This document shows, piece after piece, positions 9,367 to 16,825 of a stretch of DNA of 64,000 nt. Position numbers and translations under genes: made by a program. This stretch comes from Burkholderia humptydooensis (lineage in GTDB: Bacteria > Pseudomonadota > Gammaproteobacteria > Burkholderiales > Burkholderiaceae): positions 620,001-684,000 of the forward strand of contig NZ_CP013382.1 of NCBI RefSeq assembly GCF_001513745.1. The letters are read 5' to 3'. The first letter of the stretch is position 1, and the number at the start of each line of letters is the position of its first letter. The notes beneath the pieces are model-generated. The model saw only the letters and a program-made list of their open reading frames with translations, did not search any database and was not told the DNA's origin.

Positions 9367-10335
9367 ATGCCCCGACCGCGCGTTGTTTTCCTGTTTTCCG
9401 GGCAAGGCTCGCAATCTTTCCAGATGGCGCGCCCGCTCTACGAACGGCAGCCTCTGTTCCGTGAATGGATGGATCGGCTCGACGACGTCGCACGCGAGCT
9501 GGCCGGTGCGTCCGTGGTCTCGACGCTGTATTGCCGAAGCCGCGCGCAAACCGACGTGTTCGATCGCACGCTGTTCAGCCATCCTGCAATCTATATGGTC
9601 GAATACGCGCTGGCGCGCACGTTGATCGAGGCCGGCGTCGAACCCGATGCAGTGCTCGGCACGAGCCTCGGCACCTTCGCGGCCGCGGCCGTCGCCGGGT
9701 GCATCGATGCGCGCGACGCACTCGTCGCCGTGATTCGTCATGCCCAGGCTCTGGAAGCAAGCTGCGAGCACGGCAAGATGATCGCGGTGCTTGCCGGCCC
9801 ACGGCTGTTCGACGAGGCCGGACTCGGCGCTCACGCTGAACTCGCGGCGCTGAATTTTGCCTCGCATTTCGTGGTGAGCGCGAGCCTGACCGGCGCATCC
9901 GAGGTGGAGCGCATTCTGCGTGCACGGGACATCGCCTATCAGTACCTGCCGGTTTCCTTCGCATTTCATTCGTGCTTCGTGCGCGCGGCTGAAATGCCGC
10001 TCGAAGCGGTGCTCGATACAATGGCCGTGGGCGCTGGGCGGCTGCCGGTGGTCTGCTGCGCGAGCGGAGAGATGGTTCAGCCCGTGCGCCGCGCGCATTT
10101 TCTCGCGGCGGTGCGCGATCCCATCCGCTTCGAGGCGGCGATCACCCGGCTCGAGGCCATCGGACCGTGTGATTACGTCGATGTCGGCCCTTCGGGCACG
10201 CTGGCCACTTTCGTCAAATATGCGGTGCCGGGTGCGGCGCCGCGTGCGCACCCGATCTTGACGTTGCTCGGGAACGACCTCGAGCAGCTTGCCGCCGTCG
10301 TTGCACGCTTCTCGGTGCGCGAGGCGATCCGCTAG
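9367..10335 (+). CDS. AT-like protein (AT3), probably PedC-type acyl hydrolase
   Basis: A 322-residue AT-fold protein with FSGQGSQSFQM, a nucleophile in GTSLGTF rather than GHSLGE, and FAFHSCF around the second His. The Thr before the nucleophile and the FSGQGSQ opening match the PedC branch of AT homologues, which hydrolyse stalled acyl groups from ACPs (proofreading) instead of loading malonate. It is the last gene of the plus-strand PKS operon, with an AAGAAAGG ribosome site upstream. An extender AT role cannot be excluded. Confidence 0.8.
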   Translation: MPRPRVVFLFSGQGSQSFQMARPLYERQPLFREWMDRLDDVARELAGASVVSTLYCRSRAQTDVFDRTLFSHPAIYMVEYALARTLIEAGVEPDAVLGTSLGTFAAAAVAGCIDARDALVAVIRHAQALEASCEHGKMIAVLAGPRLFDEAGLGAHAELAALNFASHFVVSASLTGASEVERILRARDIAYQYLPVSFAFHSCFVRAAEMPLEAVLDTMAVGAGRLPVVCCASGEMVQPVRRAHFLAAVRDPIRFEAAITRLEAIGPCDYVDVGPSGTLATFVKYAVPGAAPRAHPILTLLGNDLEQLAAVVARFSVREAIR

Positions 10336-10377
10336 GGTCCCTCCGCTGATTGGCGCGCAAAGTCCATGCCGCTCTAT

Positions 10378-10780
10378 GCGGCTTGTCGGTCTTGGCTTCG
10401 CCGGCATGCAGATCGGCGATGCGACGCATGGCCTGTCCCGGCAGACGGGCGACGAGTACGCCTTCATTGCGGGCAACGGGCCACGGGAGCTGGCCTTTAC
10501 CGACGACGACGAAGACATCGACGGCGATATGTTGTTGGGCTTCTTGCATCACAGTTTATGCAGAGTGAACGAATTGGCCTGCAACAACGGTGGCAAGTCT
10601 CGGCATCCACGTTACGGACGGCGCGGGATATCCCGGCCAAACCCCCTATCAGCGATCACCAGCCACCCACCAGGCCCGGTGACAACACCCCCTTATAAGG
10701 ACCGCGACTGGGGGCGGGAATCATGTCGGACCTGGCTGGCCAAAGCACCGATTATCGGGGCGGGAAGATCGTAACGCGGG
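10378..10780 (-). mobile_element. IS110-family transposase remnant (N-terminal fragment)
   Basis: On the minus strand from about 10549 downward a frame encodes VDVFVVVGKGQLP, then VARLPGQAMRRIADLHAGEAKTD, which is the N-terminal DEDD domain of IS110-family transposases (LPG, MRRIADL, AKTD motifs). It breaks down after AKTD, so only about 60 codons survive. The bases up to about 10780 are probably the non-coding end of the same element. It sits between the convergent AT3 and P450 genes. Confidence 0.55.
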
Positions 10781-10946
10781 CACGGCACCGTCGAGCGCGT
10801 TCAGGAGGGGGCGCTGCGTGGTGATGCTGTGTCGGGCATCCTCATGCGCGACGCCTTCGACGTAGCCCACCGGCAACATGGGTTGCGTACGCGCGCGCAC
10901 GATGCAGGCTCCTCTTGTCCACGCGACGTATGGGCAGCATGCCTGA

Positions 10947-12395
10947 TCACAATCTCTCGACCTTCAACGCCACTTCGCCGGAGACACTACCCAAGGGATT
11001 CATGCAATGAACCGCATCGTAATCCTTGGCAAGACTGAACTTATACCGAGTCAGAACAATGCTCCAAAATACTTTCGCCTCAAGATTCGCCAAGGCGGCG
11101 CCGACACAAGTATGAACGCCGTGTCCGAAGGGGAGGTATTGGCCACGATGCCGTTGGTATTCCGCGCGCTCCGGCGAGAATCGCTCGGGGTCGAAGCGCT
11201 GTGGATGATCCCAAAGATCGGAATCCTGACCAAGCAGGCCGGTGAAATTGAAGACCAGCGTTCGAGGGGGAACGACGTAAGGGCCGACTTGACATTCGCC
11301 TAGGGAAACGCGGGGCGTGATGGCGGATACGGGATACATTCGAAGCGTTTCCTTCCAGACCTGGGTGGTTCGCTCCATGCCGTTGAAGTCCGCCAACGCC
11401 GCTTGCTCAGGTAGCCGCATGGATTCTGCTCGCAGGACCTCCTGCCAATGAGGATGCTTGGCAAGCAGATAGGCCATGCTGGTGATTCCCATCGTCGTCG
11501 TGTCGAACGCGGCGAAGACAATGTTGAGCATCAAATCAACCAGTTGGTCGTCGTCCAGGCCCCCCGTATCCTCCCTCGACTTGCACAGTTGACTGAACAG
11601 GTCCGTCCCTCCTTCGTCGCGGCGCTTTGGAATCAGGTCGTACATGATGCTGCTGAGCGTCGCGACCCCGTCCAAACCACGTCTCCATCGTTCGTTGAGG
11701 TGCCGATTCTTCAACACGACGGGAATCGCATTCCAGTAATCACGTGTGGCTCCTTCGAGACGTGCGGCTTCGCTCGAATCCTCAATGCCGAAGAAAAGGC
11801 GTGCTGCAAGTTGGGAAAAAATTTGACGGGCCTCCACTCGGAACGGCACTTCTCCATCGCGAGGCCACGCCTCGATATCCCGAGTGAATTCCTGCTGGAT
11901 GATGGCCAAATAGCTAGCGAGCGCGCGATCGCTGAAAGCAGGCTGAACCAAAGTGCGCACCTGCCGGTGAGCATCGAAATCCAACGACATCAAGCGGCTC
12001 TTCTTCTTCAGGTCGATATCGAAACTGAGCCCTCGCGTCACTCTCTCTACCGCAAGTGCAGTCGACCAACATCGATCCCCGTTTTTTAATATTTGAGAAA
12101 TGACCTCATGATCGACCACGCCGACGATCGAATACGGGCCGAGCTGATTGCGAAACACCTTGCCGTGAATATTTGCCTGATTCGCGAAAAACTGTAGCCC
12201 TTCGCGCTTATAGGCGAAGAGGGATTTCATTCCTGCAATGAATCCGCTGGTTCCGGGGATGCTCTTGGGTACTTTTGCCAAAGGAGGAAAGGCTTCAGGC
12301 CGCTCCGGGTTTTTGATGATGGCTGCAACTTGAGGATCTATGTTGAAGGGTCTGATCTTGGCCGCATCATATTCAACTTTGCTCATATCTCTCAT
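10947..12395 (-). CDS. Cytochrome P450 (polyketide tailoring)
   Basis: A complete 482-residue cytosolic P450, likely a hydroxylase or epoxidase acting on the polyketide. The I-helix oxygen-activation motif AAFDTTTMG, the ExxR motif in KETLRMYP, and the haem loop FGHGVHTCVGAAL with the Cys ligand are all present. The ATG at 12395 is chosen because GGAG lies seven bases upstream; an internal ATG at 12386 has no such site. It converges on the PKS operon and is separated from the two other minus-strand tailoring genes by IS debris. Redox partner genes are not in the window. Confidence 0.93.
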   Translation of the reverse strand: MRDMSKVEYDAAKIRPFNIDPQVAAIIKNPERPEAFPPLAKVPKSIPGTSGFIAGMKSLFAYKREGLQFFANQANIHGKVFRNQLGPYSIVGVVDHEVISQILKNGDRCWSTALAVERVTRGLSFDIDLKKKSRLMSLDFDAHRQVRTLVQPAFSDRALASYLAIIQQEFTRDIEAWPRDGEVPFRVEARQIFSQLAARLFFGIEDSSEAARLEGATRDYWNAIPVVLKNRHLNERWRRGLDGVATLSSIMYDLIPKRRDEGGTDLFSQLCKSREDTGGLDDDQLVDLMLNIVFAAFDTTTMGITSMAYLLAKHPHWQEVLRAESMRLPEQAALADFNGMERTTQVWKETLRMYPVSAITPRVSLGECQVGPYVVPPRTLVFNFTGLLGQDSDLWDHPQRFDPERFSPERAEYQRHRGQYLPFGHGVHTCVGAALANLEAKVFWSIVLTRYKFSLAKDYDAVHCMNPLGSVSGEVALKVERL

Positions 12396-12439
12396 TTGCG
12401 AACTCCATTGTTCGTGATTTAACCGATCTTCCGGCGACC

Positions 12440-12930
12440 CGCTTCAAGCTCGCGCTCTTGATGGAGTTCGCCCGTTTCGCCGCATCGACCGTCTCCGCCG
12501 GCCATCCTCAACGTCGGCTTCACCCGGCTGCTGCGCCTGCGCGTCAAACACCGCGGATCGAACGCCGGCCTCGTCTGCAAGTACGTCTTGCCCTTGAGGA
12601 TCTGCCGATACGGCTTCCTGAACTACTGCACGACCATGTCCTTCTTCGACGGGGCAACGATATGCGGCAAGCCCGGCAGTCCTGCCGCATGGTGCGACGA
12701 GATTGCCTACCGCTTCCCGTGCCAAACCGCTCGAGCTCATTGCCACGCTCGATCGATCGCAGTCGCTCAATTTGGCCACGCGGGCTCGCGGAGGCGGCAA
12801 GTCGCCGTTCACGCGAAAGTCGGCGCAGGAAATCTTCCTTCAGTACAGGCGTCTTCGAACTCATCGGCCCCTTGTCTGGATTTGCACGATTTACGCGTCA
12901 ATATGCTTGCGCCTTGCAATTGCCACTGTG
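12440..12930 (-). mobile_element. Degenerate IS5-like element remnant (copy A)
   Basis: The minus strand between about 12440 and 12650 encodes, across broken frames, KTYLQTRPAFDPRCLTRRR, which matches the ETYLQTKPPIDPSSLTRRR of the better preserved copy at 19.7-20.1 kb. The outer ends also match at nucleotide level: 'tcaatatgcttgc' near 12900 recurs near 20118. Between them there is about 130 bp of unrelated sequence absent from the other copy. No open transposase remains. It lies between P450 and the lipocalin-like gene. Confidence 0.6.
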
Positions 12931-13051
12931 CCGTTTCTGCCTCCCTGTCTTGCTTGGCGCATTGTTCACGTTCAGGCGCGACTCAACGCTCAAGTCGAGT
13001 TGTTTCAATAAAATAGCCGGAATTACCAGAACCTCCGTTCTCGGCCGTTGA

Positions 13052-13489
13052 TCAGGTTTCGCGTATCCAAACCAGGCGGCTCGAGCCGGAGGTGGTTGCA
13101 TTATCGAGAACGAGCTTGCCGTCGTCGCATTTCATATCCCGCAACAAATTCATTCCGGTAAAATCGGGGTAACTGGACAAATCCACGTGATGCAAGACGG
13201 TTTTCCCCTCTATGGAATATTTTCCGGAGTAGCTCAGGATTCCGGAATTTGCGCGAATCAATCGAATCATGCCGATCATTTTTTTTATGCTGAATATGTT
13301 TTTCCAAAATGCCTCCGGAATGAATTCGATATTTTTCCTTCCTCGGGCGATCATGATCACGGACATGTACCCGGTGTCCGTATAGATGATGCGTCCCATC
13401 GGGCTGCGCCCCATCGGGTAGGTGATTCGACCATTCGCCAACCTAAATTCGCTTGCCTCCAGTGACCAAGTTCCGGTCAACTCATTCAT
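13052..13489 (-). CDS. Lipocalin-like domain protein
   Basis: A 145-residue protein opening ELTGTWSLEASEFR, followed by RITYPMGRSPMGRIIYTDTGYMS, which is the typical N-terminal strand pattern of the bacterial lipocalin-like family (Pfam Lipocalin_5). Members occur beside secondary-metabolite genes, but their role is mostly unknown; binding or isomerising a hydrophobic intermediate is a guess. The ATG at 13489 is chosen because the family pattern starts at once; an upstream ATG at 13534 adds 15 atypical residues. It lies 145 bp downstream of the oxygenase gene on the same strand. Confidence 0.8.
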   Translation of the reverse strand: MNELTGTWSLEASEFRLANGRITYPMGRSPMGRIIYTDTGYMSVIMIARGRKNIEFIPEAFWKNIFSIKKMIGMIRLIRANSGILSYSGKYSIEGKTVLHHVDLSSYPDFTGMNLLRDMKCDDGKLVLDNATTSGSSRLVWIRET

Positions 13490-13634
13490 GATTTTCTCGC
13501 ATCGAAAAATTGACTGGATGGTGAAGCTAGTCAAAGTGATGATTGTCCGGTTTGGTCGTCGATAATCGGATGCGATGGCGCCGATGCAATTTATCCAGTC
13601 ATCGACGATCCAACCGGGATCGTGCCTGAAACAT

Positions 13635-14660
13635 TCAGGAGTTGTGTGCCTCCAACTGCGCCATTGTCATGGAAGTACGGAACGAGCCGAGAATCGTGCG
13701 CGTACCGATGCACGCACGGCGGCCATGCGATGCGCGCATGTTGTCGATATAGAGAATGTCGGATTTTTCCCATTCCACATGATATTCACGCTGCTCGTAA
13801 GCATGAAGCAAATGCCGTATTACATCGTCGGGAATTGGAGCGCCGTTTCCGTATAAGGCCGTCTGCCATATTTCATCTTGCGAGCGCGGAGGCGGGGCGT
13901 TCGGGTACGCCCGCTTGACCAAATCCCACCAACTCGCTGGATGGCAGACGCAAACCGAACTAAAGAAGCTTTCTTCCTGGGTGATGGGGTGACGCCTGAC
14001 GGCCGTGGCATGCTGGAGAATCTGCAGGTGATCATCGCTGATCCAGATCGGTTCGATCTTCCGCTCCGCGCATATCTCGTTTACTCTGGTCCGGTCGCTC
14101 GTTCCAAAAGTATCTTCTATCGACTTGTACGGCATGTGTTTAGGGAAGTTCCGTACATACCGGATGCCAAATTTCAGGAACGGCTCCAGGATCGACGGAG
14201 CCATGTCGCGTAAGAATTGGCGGGAATCGCATACGGACGTCGTTCCGCCCGTGCCTGGTGCGGGCGGTTGTTCGCAGAAGAAGAGAACATGCATCGGCCA
14301 GTAAAAGTTATAGGCCATCTCATTGTGCTGCGGCAATGCCATGGAACCGGGTACGTCTATCGTGAAGACATTGGCGTCGACGGACGTATGCGGTCCGCTC
14401 CCGGCGGTGTAATCGAATTCGGACGGCTCGAGCAATTCCGCGATCGAGCCAAATGCTTTCCGGTCGCAATCCAGCCCGCGAATCAACACGACGCCATAGC
14501 GCAGAAGTGCTTCGCGCAGCAATTGACGGTGTTTCGTGACCCACGCGACCGCGGGCGGGCTGGAAGCCGCGTGAACGCGAAGGAGGAATTCCTGCTCGGG
14601 GAAGAGGAGTTCCGCCTGAAAATCCTCTATAGATCTAAGTCGGTCTAAAAGAGCTGTCAT
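13635..14660 (-). CDS. TauD/TfdA-type Fe(II)/2-oxoglutarate dioxygenase
   Basis: A 341-residue non-haem iron oxygenase of the TauD/SyrP type. The iron facial triad is visible as H-x-E in LPQHNEMAYNF and the distal His in DNMRASHGRR, with the 2-oxoglutarate-binding Arg in LGSFRTSM. It is expected to hydroxylate or oxidatively cleave a PKS-derived intermediate. The start at 14660 is chosen because the conserved domain begins soon after and GGAA lies nearby upstream; an ATG at 14732 is possible. It is the first gene of the minus-strand tailoring set, reading toward the lipocalin-like and P450 genes. Confidence 0.9.
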   Translation of the reverse strand: MTALLDRLRSIEDFQAELLFPEQEFLLRVHAASSPPAVAWVTKHRQLLREALLRYGVVLIRGLDCDRKAFGSIAELLEPSEFDYTAGSGPHTSVDANVFTIDVPGSMALPQHNEMAYNFYWPMHVLFFCEQPPAPGTGGTTSVCDSRQFLRDMAPSILEPFLKFGIRYVRNFPKHMPYKSIEDTFGTSDRTRVNEICAERKIEPIWISDDHLQILQHATAVRRHPITQEESFFSSVCVCHPASWWDLVKRAYPNAPPPRSQDEIWQTALYGNGAPIPDDVIRHLLHAYEQREYHVEWEKSDILYIDNMRASHGRRACIGTRTILGSFRTSMTMAQLEAHNS

Positions 14661-15748
14661 GAAATGATTCCAGCAAGTTGGATTTCGGTTCCGCCGATGG
14701 AAAGTGGGCAGCCGTTCTCTCCAAGGAAACATGGATTTACTCGATTCGGCAGTAATCCATGACGCGCCGAGAGGTTCGCAGATGTGAGCTTTCGGAGTGG
14801 AGCGTGCGAGTAAAGCGAGACGTGCCGACCAGCGCCGCGCTCATGGACTTTCAGCTACCGGTCGCTCTTGCCAGGCAGTGTCGTGTTCCGAACACCTTGG
14901 TTCACGAGACCGCGCTTCCGAAGGAATGGCCTGCAAAGAGTCGACGCCGAATCGGGCAATGTAATGCGCGACACAGAGCCTCGATCGAGAATGCGAGACA
15001 GGTTTTCGGAATGTGCACGCTGGCGAACCTGTCGGTTATGCGGAATTTGCCGTGGTCGATTCATGGGAGCAATTCGTCGTGCACATGAAAAGCGCTGCGT
15101 TATCAAGCGTGTTTACGAAGAAAGTTCATCGAAGCGGACGCTGCTTCACTCTTGCATTCCTACGATTCAATGCCATTTCGTCTTCAACGTGGGCAATGCC
15201 AATCGATTAACGTTTACGTGGGGCTGGTCAGTAGTCGGCGGCGTTTTGGTGTACTGAGAACAATAGTCGTCTGAAAGCAGTTTGTATGCACTGAATATCC
15301 GGTACAACGCGCGGATTTGACGGGTGGGCGAGGCATTCCTTCAATGCAAGTGGGAGATTGTCCGGCGATGCGTCGAGCGTGCCGCCGCTCAGCATGCCGT
15401 GCTACGGGCCGGCGAGGTCGCGCAGGGTAAGCGGCGCGTCGGGGCGGTTGTCGTGATCGGCCTCAGCGTCGGACCGATCCTTGAAAAACCATTGCGACGA
15501 AGATTCCGGCAAGCCTGATTGCGCTCTGGCAGCGAATCAGCATCCGATCGCCGATGCGAGGAATCATTCATCCATGAAAACCCGGATGCAACGAAGCATA
15601 CAATTACATTACAGTGGCAAATAAATATCCTTCCAATTGCACCTTTCGAGACGGCGCTGCCGCCAGCATGATCGTCTGACCGGTTCATGTGTGCAATCTG
15701 CTCCTGCGGTCTCTATAACCTTGTTTTATGAATTGTGGAGAAACTCAA
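14661..15748. other. Long intergenic region between the tailoring set and the trpC paralogue
   Basis: No intact gene is visible in about 1.1 kb. It must hold the divergent promoters of the oxygenase operon and the trpC paralogue. On the minus strand, about 15545 to 15228, one frame reads as plausible protein for roughly 95 codons but is broken by a TAG at 15402-15404, so it may be a gene relic of unknown identity. Confidence 0.5.
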
Positions 15749-16534
15749 ATGAGCGATATTCTCGAACGCATCATCGCGGTCAAGCGCGAAGAAGTCGCAG
15801 CGGCCATGCGCAGTACGCCAGTCGAGGCGCTAAAACGGGAAGCCTCCACATGTGATTTGCGCGATTTCGTTGGGGCGTTGCGTTCGAAGCACGCGACCGG
15901 CGACGCGGCCGTCATCGCGGAAATCAAAAAGGCGAGTCCGTCGAAGGGCGTGCTGCGCGAGCATTTTGCGCCAGCCGACATCGCCCTCTCGTATGCGTTG
16001 CACGGAGCCGCGTGCCTATCCGTGCTGACCGATGAGCAATTTTTCCAAGGTGGAGTCCGCTATCTCAAGGAGGCGCGTTCCGCTTGTACGCTGCCCGTGT
16101 TGCGCAAAGACTTTATCATTGACGCGTACCAGATCATCGAAGCTCGTGCGATGGGGGCGGACGCGATCTTGCTGATTACCGCAGCGCTCGACACGTCACA
16201 GATGCAGGATCTCGAGGCGTATGCGCACTCGCTCGGGCTTGCAGTGCTGGTTGAAGTGCACGATAGCCATGAGATGGAGCAGGCGCTGACGCTGAAGACG
16301 CCACTTCTCGGCATCAACAATCGCAACTTGCGCACGTTTGAGACGACGATCCAGACGACTCTTGACATGCTCGACATGATTCCGCAGGACCGGATTGTCG
16401 TTACTGAATCGGGCATCTTGTCGAGGACCAGCGTCGAAACAATGCGCGCCGCGAACGTGAACACGTTTCTCGTCGGCGAGGCGTTCATGCGCGCGGAGCA
16501 TCCGGGAGCCGAACTTGCACGATTGTTCTTCTGA
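15749..16534 (+). CDS. trpC: Indole-3-glycerol-phosphate synthase paralogue
   Basis: A 261-residue TrpC-family (beta/alpha)8 barrel that converts CdRP to indole-3-glycerol phosphate. Conserved motifs are intact: [10 protein letters not shown], the catalytic Lys in [19 protein letters not shown] and TESGILS. The usual GINNRD is GINNRN here. GGAG sits eight bases before the ATG. It stands alone, with no trpD, trpG or trpE beside it, next to PKS and effector genes, so it is probably a second copy in addition to the trp operon. Whether it serves tryptophan supply, a product precursor or self-protection is unknown. Confidence 0.88.
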   Translation: MSDILERIIAVKREEVAAAMRSTPVEALKREASTCDLRDFVGALRSKHATGDAAVIAEIKKASPSKGVLREHFAPADIALSYALHGAACLSVLTDEQFFQGGVRYLKEARSACTLPVLRKDFIIDAYQIIEARAMGADAILLITAALDTSQMQDLEAYAHSLGLAVLVEVHDSHEMEQALTLKTPLLGINNRNLRTFETTIQTTLDMLDMIPQDRIVVTESGILSRTSVETMRAANVNTFLVGEAFMRAEHPGAELARLFF

Positions 16535-16673
16535 TGGTGATCGAGTATTTGCGTCAGCGGAATTGTTCGCGGTTGAGATAGACAACCCGCTCTGTCGATG
16601 GTGGAACCCCGCGGCTTCGACACCCGGTTGCTTGATCGTCCGCGGAAACAGAATGATCTTGGTCGACATTCTG

Positions 16674-16706
16674 CTGAATCGGCTACTATTAGGTTTGCCG
16701 ATTCAG
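16674..16706. promoter_or_regulatory. 10-bp inverted repeat after trpC
   Basis: CTGAATCGGC at 16674-16683 is perfectly inverted as GCCGATTCAG at 16697-16706, with a 13-base loop. No T-run follows, so it may be an operator or a factor-dependent terminator between the trpC paralogue and the effector gene. Confidence 0.4.
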
Positions 16707-16751
16707 TCGGCCGCCAAATTATCGGTTTGAGATTGAAAGAAACAAAAAATC

Positions 16752-16765
16752 ACTGAAATTTCAGT
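16752..16765. promoter_or_regulatory. 14-bp perfect palindrome upstream of the ExoU-like gene
   Basis: ACTGAAATTTCAGT is a perfect palindrome in AT-rich DNA 60 bases before the effector start codon. Size and position suit a dimeric regulator site. No TTCG-N16-TTCG PIP box was found. Confidence 0.4.
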
Positions 16766-16825
16766 AATTATCAAAACGAATTTGGAAGCATTATTGACTC
16801 TGTTCAGTGAAACAGGAGTAAGTCG

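Noticed and set aside
8674..10518. Long minus-strand frame across AT2 and AT3
   Set aside because: Antisense shadow with no domains. The real IS110 fragment nearby is in another frame.
12444..13051. Several short frames on both strands between P450 and the lipocalin-like gene
   Set aside because: They are pieces of a decayed IS5-like element in shifting frames.
16535..16825. HrpB-type PIP box before the ExoU-like gene
   Set aside because: I looked for TTCG-N16-TTCG and did not find it.
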